Positions 16,938 to 28,182 of a DNA stretch of 64,000 nt are shown in pieces. This DNA is from Acidovorax sp. 69 (GTDB lineage: Bacteria; Pseudomonadota; Gammaproteobacteria; Burkholderiales; Burkholderiaceae_C). Numbering within the stretch: position 1 is the first letter of the stretch; each line of letters starts with the position of its first letter. The notes below the pieces were generated by a model. It searched no databases. It was given only the letters and a program-made list of their open reading frames with translations, and was not told where the DNA came from. The stretch lies in the NCBI RefSeq assembly GCF_002797445.1, contig NZ_PGEP01000001.1:3224501-3288500 (forward strand). The letters are read 5' to 3'. The position numbers and the translations under genes were made by a program.

Positions 16938-18212
16938 ATGCCTTTTGCCTCCCTCGGTCTGTCCCCTGCCCTCGTCCACGCTGCAGAAAAAGCGGGCTTT
17001 GTGGCGCCCACGCCCATTCAGGCCGGTGCCATCCCTGCCATATTGAGAGGGGTTGACCTGCTGGGCGCTGCACAGACGGGCTCGGGCAAAACAGCTGCCT
17101 TCGCCCTGCCACTGCTGCAACAATTGCAGTTCAGCGCCACCGGAGGACCACGCCGGGTGCGTGCTCTGGTGCTCGTGCCCACGCGTGAACTGGCCGCCCA
17201 GGTGGGTGAGGTACTGCGAAGCCTGGCCCAGCACCTGCAACAGCCGCTCAAGGTGGCCATCGTGTTTGGCGGTGTGTCGATCAACCCGCAAATGCTTGGG
17301 CTGCGCGGCGGCGCCGACATCGTGGTAGCCACGCCGGGCCGCCTGCTGGATCTGGTGGAGCACAACGCGCTGCGGCTTTCTGCCGTGGCGCACCTGGTGC
17401 TGGACGAGGCAGACCGCCTGCTGGACCTCGGCTTTGCCGAAGAGCTGCAGCGCGTGCTGGCCCTGTTGCCCGCCCAGCGACAAAATCTGTTCTTCTCGGC
17501 CACCTTCCCCACCGCCGTGCAAACGCTCGCCGATGGTTTGCTGAAAGACCCGGTCCGGATAGAAGTGCCCCACACACCCGGCAACGAGCCGGCCATTGAG
17601 CAGCGCGCGATTGCAGTCGATGCCAGCCGCCGCACGCAGTTGCTGCGCCATCTGGTCAAGGAACACAACTGGTCGCGTGTGCTGGTGTTTGTCGCCACAC
17701 AGTACGCGGCGGAGCATGTGGCCGAAAAGCTCTACAAGGCGGGTATCTTCGCCACGCCCTTCCATGGTGGCCTGAGCCAGGGCGCGCGCAAGCAAGTGCT
17801 GCAGGAATTCAAGGACGAACGCTGGCAGGTGGTGGTCACCACCGATTTGGCCGCGCGCGGCATCGATATTGCGCAATTGCCCGCCGTGGTCAACTACGAT
17901 CTTCCGCGCTCGGCAGTGGACTACGTGCACCGCATCGGCCGCACCGGCCGCGCAGGCGAGAGCGGTGTGGCCGTGAGCTTTGTGACCGCCGACGCCGAAG
18001 CGCATTTCCGCCTGATCGAAAAGCGCCAGCACCTGAGCCTGCCACGTGAGCAGATGGTGGGCTTCGAACCCACCGACGCGCCCACAGCGGCCTCGACCAC
18101 CGACCCCCACGGCACAGGCGGCGTCAAGGGCAAACGACCCAGCAAGAAAGACAAGCTGCGAGCGGCAACAGCGGGGGCGACTGCCCCTAGCGACAACAAA
18201 AAAGGCCCCTAA
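16938..18212 (+). CDS. rhlE: DEAD-box ATP-dependent RNA helicase, RhlE type
   Basis: 424 residues from the ATG at 16938. All helicase motifs are visible: the Q motif (FVAPTPIQAGAIP), AQTGSGKTAAF, PTRELAAQ, TPGRLLD, DEAD (VLDEADRLLDLGF), SATF, TTDLAARGID and HRIGRTGRAG. A basic, low-complexity tail (GKRPSKKDKLR) ends the protein, typical of RhlE and related helicases acting in RNA decay or ribosome assembly. The in-frame extension back to 16671 overlaps the opposite gene and is not protein-like. The end of the gene overlaps the terminator of the opposing DUF6172 gene. Confidence 0.92.
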   Translation: MPFASLGLSPALVHAAEKAGFVAPTPIQAGAIPAILRGVDLLGAAQTGSGKTAAFALPLLQQLQFSATGGPRRVRALVLVPTRELAAQVGEVLRSLAQHLQQPLKVAIVFGGVSINPQMLGLRGGADIVVATPGRLLDLVEHNALRLSAVAHLVLDEADRLLDLGFAEELQRVLALLPAQRQNLFFSATFPTAVQTLADGLLKDPVRIEVPHTPGNEPAIEQRAIAVDASRRTQLLRHLVKEHNWSRVLVFVATQYAAEHVAEKLYKAGIFATPFHGGLSQGARKQVLQEFKDERWQVVVTTDLAARGIDIAQLPAVVNYDLPRSAVDYVHRIGRTGRAGESGVAVSFVTADAEAHFRLIEKRQHLSLPREQMVGFEPTDAPTAASTTDPHGTGGVKGKRPSKKDKLRAATAGATAPSDNKKGP

Positions 18213-18240
18213 GAACGTGCCGACGATCTTGCAGGGGCCT
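18198..18240 (-). terminator. Rho-independent terminator for the DUF6172 gene
   Basis: AGGCCCCT (18203-18210) pairs with AGGGGCCT (18233-18240). Read on the minus strand the stem is followed by six T residues (18203-18198). It lies about 50 bp beyond the stop codon of the minus-strand DUF6172 gene and overlaps the last codons of rhlE. Confidence 0.75.
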
Positions 18241-18290
18241 ACCAGAAGAATGTGAACCGCAGCGGAGCTGCGCCGCAGCAGGGGTCGATC

Positions 18291-18626
18291 TCAGAGCCCT
18301 TCGTCGCCCTCATCCGCATTGTTGTCGGCAACCTCGCCCGCGGCCCTTGGCTGGCGCTTGCCGGGTTTGGCAAGTATCTCGACATAAAACTGCGCGCCAC
18401 CATCGGCCGCCACCTCATTGATGAGGCCCGTCAGAGCCGAGAGGTGCACCACCGCAGCGTCCTCCTTGGTGCGGCCGAACTGGCAGTCAAAGTCCCAGAA
18501 GTTAGCGCCTTCAGGGATATCCCGGCGGCGTTCGCGCTTGATGTACTTGCGGATTTCGTGCTTAACAGCGTCCAGAACGCGGTCGCGGTTCTTGCCTTCA
18601 ACGTGGAGTTGGAAATTTTTTCTCAT
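18291..18626 (-). CDS. DUF6172-family protein
   Basis: 111 residues from the ATG at 18626. The conserved body runs from KNFQLHVEGKNRDRVLDAVK through KYIKRERRRDIPEGANFWDF and FYVEILAKPGKR, which I recognise as the DUF6172 family of unknown function. The C-terminus is an acidic tail (ADNNADEGDEGL). It is a single gene with its own terminator and is divergent from the PAS-GGDEF gene. Confidence 0.8.
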   Translation of the reverse strand: MRKNFQLHVEGKNRDRVLDAVKHEIRKYIKRERRRDIPEGANFWDFDCQFGRTKEDAAVVHLSALTGLINEVAADGGAQFYVEILAKPGKRQPRAAGEVADNNADEGDEGL

Positions 18627-18716
18627 GGGCGATGGTACCGCCTGTGACAGATATGGATTCCCAGCCGCGAACTCTGGTGCCACAATGGTTATTACTTTTG
18701 GTTACCGACAAGCCCC

Positions 18717-20003
18717 ATGCTCCACGACCTTCGTCTGCTGCAAGCCCTGCCAGCGGCTGTGCTCGTCACACAGGAAGGTGCCATCCGCTTTGCCAACGCT
18801 GCCAGCATGAATCTGCTGGAAGTCACCCAGATGGAGAGCCTCATCGGTCGGCTGTCAGGGGACTTTGTGCACCCCATGGACCAGGTGCGCTCCACCAACC
18901 GCATCCAGCAGGTGGCCGTGCCCGCACAGGCGGGACAGCCCAACAAATCCTCCGAATTCCGTATCCGTACCGAGCGGGGCAACCTCCGTATGGTGCTCAT
19001 CAGCAGCGTCGCCATTGAGTGGGAAGGAGCCCCCGCCGTGCTCATGTGTGGCATGGACATGACGCACCAGAGCGAGATTGAAGCCCAGCTGCGCGAAAGC
19101 GAACAGAACTTTCGGCGCCTGTTCGACAACCTCCAGGACGTGTACTACCGCACCAATGCCCAGGGCGTCGTGCAGCATGTGGGCCCTGGCGTGCGCCGTG
19201 TGCTGGGATACGAGCCGCACGAGATCGAAGGCCGCACTGCCGAGTCCTATTACCCCCAAAGCACTGACCGTGATGCGTTCAAGGTCGCCATCATGGACAA
19301 AGGCGAAGTCTCAGACTTCCCCGGCCAGATGGTGCGGCGTGATGGCACAGTGATCGACATCTCCATCAGCAGCCATGCCCTTTATGACCACGCGGGTCAA
19401 TTTGCCGGGGTCGAGGGCATCTACCGCGATGTGACGCAGCGCAAAAACCTGGAGCGCGAGCTGCATCGCCTGGCCACCACCGACATGCTCACCGGCATCG
19501 CCAACCGGCGAGCATTTCTCGAATGCGCGGAATCGGTTTATGAACACTCGCGCAACAATGGCGAACCGCTCACGCTGCTCATGCTGGACCTGGACCACTT
19601 CAAGGCCGTCAACGACCGCTTTGGCCATTTGGAAGGCGACCGGGCTCTGGTGGCGTTTGCACTAGCCGTCAAAAGTCAGCTCCGCGCCAGCGATGTCGTA
19701 GGGCGCCTGGGTGGCGAAGAGTTCGGCGTCCTGCTTCCACTGACCGCACTGGCCGAAGGCATGGAAGTGGCGATGCGCATCCTGCACAGCGTCCAAGCGC
19801 TGCAACTCGCCGATGACACGGGCGCTACCTACCGCATCACCACCAGCCTCGGCGTGGGCGCTTTCAGGCAATGCGACCGCAGCCTGCGCGACATGATGGA
19901 CCGTGCCGACCAGGCCTTGTATCTGGCCAAGCACCAGGGGCGCAATCAGATTGCATCGCTCGACGCCCCTGACGACGAAAGCCCGCGCCCCACCGCCACC
20001 TGA
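18717..20003 (+). CDS. PAS-PAS-GGDEF diguanylate cyclase
   Basis: 428 residues and no membrane segment. A first PAS domain covers about 5-115, a second about 125-245, and the GGDEF domain about 250-410. The active-site motif GGEEF is intact (about 331), with the metal-binding DLDHFKAVND. The inhibitory I-site RASD lies five residues ahead of GGEEF, so it should make cyclic di-GMP with product feedback. The input signal is unknown. The MITE-like element begins 20 bp after its stop codon. Confidence 0.92.
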   Translation: MLHDLRLLQALPAAVLVTQEGAIRFANAASMNLLEVTQMESLIGRLSGDFVHPMDQVRSTNRIQQVAVPAQAGQPNKSSEFRIRTERGNLRMVLISSVAIEWEGAPAVLMCGMDMTHQSEIEAQLRESEQNFRRLFDNLQDVYYRTNAQGVVQHVGPGVRRVLGYEPHEIEGRTAESYYPQSTDRDAFKVAIMDKGEVSDFPGQMVRRDGTVIDISISSHALYDHAGQFAGVEGIYRDVTQRKNLERELHRLATTDMLTGIANRRAFLECAESVYEHSRNNGEPLTLLMLDLDHFKAVNDRFGHLEGDRALVAFALAVKSQLRASDVVGRLGGEEFGVLLPLTALAEGMEVAMRILHSVQALQLADDTGATYRITTSLGVGAFRQCDRSLRDMMDRADQALYLAKHQGRNQIASLDAPDDESPRPTAT

Positions 20004-20023
20004 AAGCCCCGCAGACACAGACC

Positions 20024-20190
20024 TAGGGATCCTCTGCACGAATCAAGTGGTAAGGGTGCGCTGCGGATCGGGATGGGCTGCAAGGCGCAAAACGCAGCAA
20101 TAGCGGTAGCTATTGCGAGTATTTGCAACACGGCAGACCGCCCGGGGCCGCAGATGCACACGGCACGCTGATTCGTGCAGAGGGTCCCTA
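20024..20190. mobile_element. MITE-like element with 22-bp terminal inverted repeats
   Basis: A 167-bp unit bounded by inverted repeats at 20024-20045 and 20169-20190 that match at 21 of 22 positions (outer ends TAGGG and CCCTA). Its centre is a perfect hairpin, GCAATAGC (20097-20104) and GCTATTGC (20109-20116). It has no coding capacity. If the repeats begin at GGG, a TA is present at both ends as a possible 2-bp target duplication. Transposition would need a transposase supplied from elsewhere. Confidence 0.7.
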
Positions 20191-20391
20191 CAGGCGCATC
20201 CGCTCTTGCTGCAGGTTCCACAGGCAGGCGGCAATCCGCAGCAGCATCTCCATCACATGCTCGGCGCCAGCGTGCGACAGCTCCAGGTCGTCGATGATCA
20301 TGGCCAGCTGGGAGATCGCATCTTCAGGTGCCGATGCGCCCCCTGTTTGCGCCACTTCTGCAATGGCAATCAGTACATCCGTGCGATTCAT
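20188..20391 (-). CDS. Small hypothetical protein whose stop lies in the MITE end
   Basis: 67 residues of plausible, mostly helical composition (MNRTDVLIAIAEVAQTGG, then LELSHAGAEHVMEMLLRIAA). I do not recognise a family. It lies 53 bp downstream of the chemoreceptor gene on the same strand. Its TAG stop (20188-20190) is formed by the outermost three bases of the right terminal repeat, so an originally longer gene may have been cut by the insertion. It could also be a chance ORF. Confidence 0.45.
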   Translation of the reverse strand: MNRTDVLIAIAEVAQTGGASAPEDAISQLAMIIDDLELSHAGAEHVMEMLLRIAACLWNLQQERMRL

Positions 20392-20443
20392 GGAGCAGGC
20401 TTTGCGGTAGCAAGGGGCGGCAAACCAGCGATCAGCCGCCCCG

Positions 20444-22096
20444 CTAGCGTGGCGCCATCGCGAGCTGCTGTGGCGATGAAGGCGCCGCTTGCAAGGCCGG
20501 CAACGGCTGCCCGGCCCGGTGCAGATCCTGCGCAGCGCCCGCCGTATCCTCGGGCACCAGCCGGAACTGGTGGATCACCTCCAACAGACGCCTGACCTGG
20601 TTTTTCACGCCGGAGGATGCCGACGAGCTGTCGTCCACCAAAGCCGCATTTTGCTGAGTCGCCACATCCAGTTGCCGCACGGCCTCGCCGATCTGGGCGA
20701 TGCCCCGCGCCTGCTCCTGGCCGGCGTCCTTGATCTCGCTAATGAGTGCTACCACCTGATTGACATGCCGCACGGTGTTGGCAACCCGCTCACCCGCCTG
20801 ACCGACCAGTGTTGATCCGCGCTCAACACCCCGGACGCTGGCCGTAATCAACCCACGGATCTCGCGGGCCGCCGTACTGCTGCGCTGGGACAGCCCGCGC
20901 ACCTCCCCTGCGACCACGGCAAAACCACGCCCCTGTTCGCCCGCGCGGGCGGCCTCCACCGCCGCGTTGAGAGCCAGCAGATTGGTCTGAAACGCGATGT
21001 CGTCGATCACCTTGATGATGTCGGTGATCTTTTGGGACTGGACATTGATCTCCTGCATGGTCGCAATCACGTCGCGCATCACGCTTCCCCCCTCGTTCGC
21101 CACCTTGCTGGCTTCTTGCGCCAGCGCAGTGGCCCGATGGGCGTTGTCGGTGTTGTGCTGAACCGTGATGGTGAGTTGCTCCATCGATGCCGCCGTCTCC
21201 TGAAGATTCGCCGCCTGCACCTCCGTGCGGCGGGCCAGGTCTTCCGTGCCTCCAGCCATCTGAACAGCATCGCGGGCCACGGTTTCAGTGCTGTCGCGCA
21301 CCTCGGTAATCACGCGCACAAGTTGGTGGTTCATCTCCCGCAGGGCCGCCAGCAACTCAGCGGTTTCATCCGTTCCGTGCACCACGATCTGCGCGCTCAG
21401 ATCACCGCCCGCCACTGTGCGGGCCAGCACCACCGCCTGGCGCAGCGGGCGCGAAATCGAGCGCGTGATGACCGAGGCCATCACCGCACCCACCAGCAGC
21501 GCCAGCGCGGTGGCGGCCAGCATCCACACGTGGATGGTTTCACTCATTGCCCCGGCAGCACCAAACTCTTCTTCGGCCACCCGAATCTGAAGCGCCACAA
21601 GCTGCTCGACGGCCTCCTGAACCTTCAAGGCGTTGGGCCGGATCTGGGTGATATACAGCTCTGAGCCATCGTCGTATTTGCCAGCCACCAACGCCGCTGC
21701 AGCCGGGATCAGCCCCTTGTCCAGATAAGTGGTGTTGGCGGCAACAAAGGCCTGAGCAAGAGCCTGCTCCTGCGTGGCCAGCGGCTTGGCGGTGTAGGTC
21801 TCCCACAGGGCGCGGATGCGTTCAACGTTCGCGGTCAGTGCGGTGTGGCTGGCTTGCAGGTTGCTGGTGCCCGGGTCCATCAACATGTCCATGACCAGCA
21901 CGCGGTTGCGCTGTGTCAGGTGGCTGATCTCGGCCAGCACCCCCAGTGGAACCGTGCGGTCTTCATACAGCGCTGCACTGCGCTCAGCCAGGCGCTTGGC
22001 GCCGCTGATACCACCGGCGGCCAACGCACAAATCAACAACAGAAGCACTGCAAACGCCAGGGCGAGCCTGGTGCCAATTTTGATTTTTTGAAGCAT
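20444..22096 (-). CDS. Methyl-accepting chemotaxis protein
   Basis: A 550-residue chemoreceptor of the Tar/Tsr plan. Membrane segment 1 is at about 10-31, followed by a periplasmic four-helix-bundle sensor (about 32-190) and membrane segment 2 at about 190-212. HAMP and the cytoplasmic signalling domain follow. The highly conserved hairpin tip ([20 protein letters not shown] and [12 protein letters not shown]) is at about 365-400. There is no CheR-binding pentapeptide at the C-terminus. No che genes are adjacent, and the ligand is unknown. Confidence 0.93.
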   Translation of the reverse strand: MLQKIKIGTRLALAFAVLLLLICALAAGGISGAKRLAERSAALYEDRTVPLGVLAEISHLTQRNRVLVMDMLMDPGTSNLQASHTALTANVERIRALWETYTAKPLATQEQALAQAFVAANTTYLDKGLIPAAAALVAGKYDDGSELYITQIRPNALKVQEAVEQLVALQIRVAEEEFGAAGAMSETIHVWMLAATALALLVGAVMASVITRSISRPLRQAVVLARTVAGGDLSAQIVVHGTDETAELLAALREMNHQLVRVITEVRDSTETVARDAVQMAGGTEDLARRTEVQAANLQETAASMEQLTITVQHNTDNAHRATALAQEASKVANEGGSVMRDVIATMQEINVQSQKITDIIKVIDDIAFQTNLLALNAAVEAARAGEQGRGFAVVAGEVRGLSQRSSTAAREIRGLITASVRGVERGSTLVGQAGERVANTVRHVNQVVALISEIKDAGQEQARGIAQIGEAVRQLDVATQQNAALVDDSSSASSGVKNQVRRLLEVIHQFRLVPEDTAGAAQDLHRAGQPLPALQAAPSSPQQLAMAPR

Positions 22097-22441
22097 CTGA
22101 AACTCTCGTCAATGACCCAGTGGTTGGCCGCACTCGGCCACCACCATCACATGTCAACGGATGGGGTGATACACGAGGGTGTGGCAATGCCAATACCCCC
22201 GTTCACACCAGCGATCTGCAGCCGCAACCCGGCCTGCAAATCGAAGATACTATTTGTTTCAAATGACAAAATCGTGACGGCGGGAAAGACCATTTACCAA
22301 ACCAAGTCCATTCTGGCGCATATTCATTTTGATAAAATTCCGGTCTTCGCGTGCACAGACAAAACAACTGCAGATACGCGATAAACCACTGCAGCACACT
22401 GACAAATACCACTTCATTCAATACAAATAACAGGAAAATAA
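22097..22441. other. AT-rich intergenic region upstream of the PstS-like gene
   Basis: A 345-bp gap between divergent genes. The part from about 22240 to 22441 is clearly richer in A and T than its surroundings. I find no ORF or strong hairpin. A CTGACAAATACC stretch near 22399 is too weak to call a Pho box. Confidence 0.5.
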
Positions 22442-23512
22442 ATGAAATATATTTACACTCTCTTTTTGCTGTCCTGGACACTGCTGCAGGCAGGCGAAGT
22501 CGGCGCGCAAACCGTGACCGGCGCAGGCTCATCTGCGGCGGCTCCCATCTACCGCAGTTGGGCCAAGGCCTATGCCAAGACCACGGGGTCCCGGGTGGAT
22601 TACGAACCGGTCGGCTCCAGTGCCGGCATGAAAAAGATCCAGCAGCAGGCGGTGGGTTTCGGTGCCACCGACGTCTATCCGCCCGAAAAGGATCTCATTG
22701 AAAACGGGCTGATTGCCTTGCCAGTGGCCATCACGGGCATCAGCCCCATCGTCAACCTGCCCAAGGTACAAAACGCGCAGTTGCGCCTGACAGGTGACGT
22801 ACTGAGCCGCATCTTCATGGGAGAAATCAGCCGCTGGAACGCCCCGGAGATCACGGCGTTGAACCCCGAAGTCTCACTGCCAGACATGCCCATCAAGGTG
22901 GTAGTGCGTGCCGACGGTTCGGGCACCACCTACAACTTCGCCGATTACCTGGGCAAGGTCAGTCCGAAATGGAAATCCGCCTATGGCGCCAAGACCAGCA
23001 TCCAGTGGCCTGACGGGTTTCTGGCTTTCAAGGGCAGCGATGGTGTGGCCAAGGGCGTGCGCGACACGGTGGGCGCCATCGGTTATGTGGACTTCGGCTA
23101 TGTTGCCGAGTATGGGCTGACCTCCGTACAGATGAAAAACGCCGAAGGTGTTTTTGTCAAACCCTCCATCGAGGCCTTCAAGGCTGCGTTGGCCCACAGC
23201 GAATGGTCTGCCACCGGGGCCTTCCAGCACACGCTGACGCAAAAGCCCGGCAAATCCGTATGGCCCATCACCATGGGCACCTTTGTGGTCTTCCCCAAGG
23301 TCACAGACACACCCGAGCAAACCACCCAGGCCCTGAAATTTATTATCTGGTCATTTCTCAACGGAGATACTCTTGTCCAAGAAAATAATTTTGTTCGCCT
23401 CCCAGACCGGGTTCAGGCATCGGCTTTCAAGGTAATTACTTCGATCCGCAATAAAAATGGAACCCCACTGGGCATGAGTTTGATTTCCTCAGCAAATCCA
23501 TCACTCCATTAA
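22442..23512 (+). CDS. PstS-like phosphate-binding protein (orphan)
   Basis: A 356-residue periplasmic protein with a signal peptide at about 1-23. The PstS signatures are present: VTGAGSSAAAPIYRSWAKAY at the mature start, GSSAGMKKIQQQAVGFGATD, ADGSGTTYNFADYL, and the VGAIGYVDFGY block. No pstC, pstA, pstB or phoU gene follows, so it is detached from the usual transporter operon and may feed a distant transporter or act as a phosphate sensor. Its 3' end and flanks are AT-rich and codon use there differs from neighbouring genes, which suggests separate acquisition. Confidence 0.85.
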   Translation: MKYIYTLFLLSWTLLQAGEVGAQTVTGAGSSAAAPIYRSWAKAYAKTTGSRVDYEPVGSSAGMKKIQQQAVGFGATDVYPPEKDLIENGLIALPVAITGISPIVNLPKVQNAQLRLTGDVLSRIFMGEISRWNAPEITALNPEVSLPDMPIKVVVRADGSGTTYNFADYLGKVSPKWKSAYGAKTSIQWPDGFLAFKGSDGVAKGVRDTVGAIGYVDFGYVAEYGLTSVQMKNAEGVFVKPSIEAFKAALAHSEWSATGAFQHTLTQKPGKSVWPITMGTFVVFPKVTDTPEQTTQALKFIIWSFLNGDTLVQENNFVRLPDRVQASAFKVITSIRNKNGTPLGMSLISSANPSLH

Positions 23513-23634
23513 ATAATTACCCGATTATTTATTGCAAATTTTTATTATATTTTTACTTCCACCCTCGCTTGAAAGCGATATCCTTGGGCTCTATTAAAAA
23601 TGGGCCCAGCGGCCAGGCAAGCGTGCCCAAAACC

Positions 23635-25163
23635 ATGGAAATCGAGTTCAAGTTCTGCATCCCCCCGAGCGTCTGGCCGCAATCAAGGCCGCCACGCGCC
23701 GAGGACCTTTCGTTCAGATTCGCATGGAGGCCCGCTACTTCGACACGCCCGACGGGGCGCTGTCGGCCCAGGGCATTGCCTTTCGATTGCGCCGCGAAGG
23801 CGACCAATGGGTCCAGACCGTCAAGGCCTTGGGCCAAGGCCCCCTGGACCGCGAAGAGCACAACGTGGCGCTGGGCAGCGCCCAAGCGGCCCAAGCGCCC
23901 CAGCCACGCCCTGAATTGCACGCGGGCACTGCCGCTGGCACCCGGCTGCTGCAAGCCTTGCAGGCGGCCTCAGGCCCCTTGTCTGAAACCTATGGCACCG
24001 AGATGGACCGCCTGACGCGGGACATTGCCTTCAAAGGTGGGGTGGTGGAACTGGCGCTGGACACCGGGCGGGTCATTGCCCATCGTGGCACGCCGCAGCA
24101 CAAAGAGACGCCCATCTGTGAGCTGGAGCTGGAGCTCAAGGCCGGCCCGGTGGCGGGCCTGGTGGACCTTGCCACCCGGTGGGCGACGCAGCACGGTCTT
24201 TTTCTGAGCACCGTGTCCAAGGCAGAGCGCGGCGAGCGACTACTGGCTGCGCAATGGGCCCGCCCCGCCATCAAAGCGCTGCCGATGAAGGCCCACAGCC
24301 ACAAGCACTCTCTGCTCGCACTGCCGCTGCAGCGCGCGGTGGTAGCCCATTGCCTCCATCAGACTCTGGGCAACGCCAGTGAGATCGTGGAAGGCTCAGG
24401 CGACCAGGAGCATATGCACCAGCTACGCATCGGCATCCGCCGCTTGCGCACCGCGCTGCGGGAGCTGGATGCCCTGGCCCCTGGCAACTTCGACTCGGCG
24501 TGGACACCACCGCTGGTGGATGTATTCCAGCGCCTGGGCAAACTTCGGGACTGTGGGCAGGTGCTGCTGGCCATGGATGCCGACCTGCATCTGGCCGGTG
24601 CTCCTGCCGTGGATTTACCGGCCGCCGCGCAAGCAGCCTCCTCAGACGCCACCGCTGCGGGCATCGTGCACACACCCGCATTCCAGGCCGCGTTGATCGG
24701 GCTCATGGGGTTCACGGCGCAGAACCAGGCAATACCGGGCAAAACTGAAGGTGCCATGGATGCCAAGGACACTCGCCGCTGGCTACAAAAACGCTTGTGG
24801 GGCCTGCACGCCAAAGTCCAGAAAGATGCACAACGGTTTGGCGCGCTGTCTGCCGAGCAGCAGCACCGCCTTCGCAAGCGCCTCAAGCGTTTGCGCTACC
24901 TCACCGAATTTTTGGCGCCCGCGCTCAAAGCTGAAGGCACTCCTTTCCTGGAAAGCCTGCAGCCCGCGCTGTCCGCTTTGGGTCGGCTGAACGACGAGCG
25001 CGTGGCCCTCGCCCTCTATGGCGAGATCATCACCACAGACCCCAGGGCCTGGTTTGCGGTGGGCTGGCTGACTGCGCGGCAAGCGGGCGCAGCCGATGCC
25101 TGCAAAGTGGCCTTATCCCACATCGCAGAGGCGCCCCGCCTGCGCCACAGCTGTGCACGTTGA
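23635..25163 (+). pseudogene. CYTH-CHAD domain protein, frameshifted near its start
   Basis: The start ATG at 23635 encodes MEIEFKFCIPP, the first strand of a CYTH (triphosphate tunnel) domain with its ExExK-type motif. The frame then breaks in the run of six C at 23661-23666. Adding one C restores a continuous protein reading ERLAAIKAATRRGPF into MEARYFDTPDG, and the frame stays open to 25163. Downstream lies the rest of the CYTH domain and a CHAD domain with conserved His/Arg helices (HMHQLRIGIRRLRTALREL; LRKRLKRLRYLTEFLAP). Such fusions bind or hydrolyse inorganic polyphosphate or triphosphate. A start at 23724 would lose the catalytic first strand. Confidence 0.8.
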
Positions 25164-25221
25164 GCCCGGTGGGTTCTTCGGGCGGTCTGACATCCAAGGC
25201 ATCGCACGGCAAAATGGCGGC

Positions 25222-25896
25222 ATGACGGAATCCCCTCCTCCCCAGCGCCCCCATCGCCCCCAGCCCATTCATCCGCCGTCGCGCGCGGGCCATCGCGCCA
25301 CCCCTGACAAAGACCAGATTGCCTTGCTCGACCCCTTCGAGCGATTGGGCACCGACCGCATCACCCTGGTGACCAACGCGGCACAGGCGGACAAGGCCTG
25401 TGATGCCTTGTCCGCAACGAGCGTCTGGGGCTTTGATACCGAATCCAAACCCACCTTTGTGCGTGACGAGGTGTCGGACGGACCCCATATCGTGCAGTTG
25501 GCCACGCTCGACACGGCCTTTGTGTTCCAGTTGCACGACCCGGGCTGCCGGGCCCGTGTGGCAGAGCTGCTGGCGCTGCGTGGCGTGACCAAGGCGGGCT
25601 TTGGCCTGGGGGACGACACCAAACGCATTCAAAGCAAACTGGGGGTGCAACCGGCCGATGTGCTGGAGCTGAACACCGTGTTCCGCCAACGCGGCTATCG
25701 CAAGGACATGGGCGTGAAAGGCGCGGTGGCCGTGTTGTTCAACCGGCGCTTCATCAAGTCGAAAAAGGCCGCCACCTCGAACTGGGCCAACGCCCGGCTG
25801 ACCGAGTCCCAGCTGGTCTACGCGGCTAACGACGCGTGGGCGGCGCTGCGGGTGTTCAACGCCCTGGAGATACCAACTGCGGCCCCTGCCGCATAA
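25222..25896 (+). CDS. 3'-5' exonuclease, DEDDy/RNase D-like
   Basis: 224 residues from the ATG at 25222. The exonuclease core has the DxE of motif I (VWGFDTESKPTF), an Asp-containing middle motif (FGLGDDTKRIQSKL) and the YxxxD of motif III (YAANDAWAALRVFNAL), so it belongs to the DEDDy group related to RNase D and WRN exonuclease. The HRDC domains of RNase D are absent. The N-terminal 35 residues are Pro-rich. Substrate, DNA or RNA, cannot be told from sequence. Palindromic repeat copy D follows directly. Confidence 0.85.
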   Translation: MTESPPPQRPHRPQPIHPPSRAGHRATPDKDQIALLDPFERLGTDRITLVTNAAQADKACDALSATSVWGFDTESKPTFVRDEVSDGPHIVQLATLDTAFVFQLHDPGCRARVAELLALRGVTKAGFGLGDDTKRIQSKLGVQPADVLELNTVFRQRGYRKDMGVKGAVAVLFNRRFIKSKKAATSNWANARLTESQLVYAANDAWAALRVFNALEIPTAAPAA

Positions 25897-25910
25897 GCAC
25901 CCGGAGAAAC

Positions 25911-25967
25911 ACTACAAAAATAATAGCTGCTAGAGCTTATGAATAAAGCGCCAGAAGCCAATTTCAC
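25911..25967. repeat. Palindromic dispersed repeat, copy D (intergenic)
   Basis: ACTACAAAAATAATAGCTG, then AGAGCTTATGAATAAAGCGC, ending GAAGCCAATTTCA. Reverse-complemented it matches copy A over the flanking GAAATTGGCTTCT as well as the palindrome. It lies between the exonuclease gene and fadH. Confidence 0.75.
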
Positions 25968-26011
25968 TCAGATTCCCGCTCCTCGGCCAGCAACGGGGCA
26001 AAAGTCACCCT

Positions 26012-28173
<2,162 letters not shown>

Positions 28174-28182
28174 TCACCGTCC

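Noticed and set aside
16917..18110. A 397-codon minus-strand frame opposite rhlE
   Set aside because: Antisense to intact helicase motifs; shadow ORF.
22390..22440. Pho box upstream of the PstS-like gene
   Set aside because: Only one weak CTGACA-like half is visible; not enough to call.
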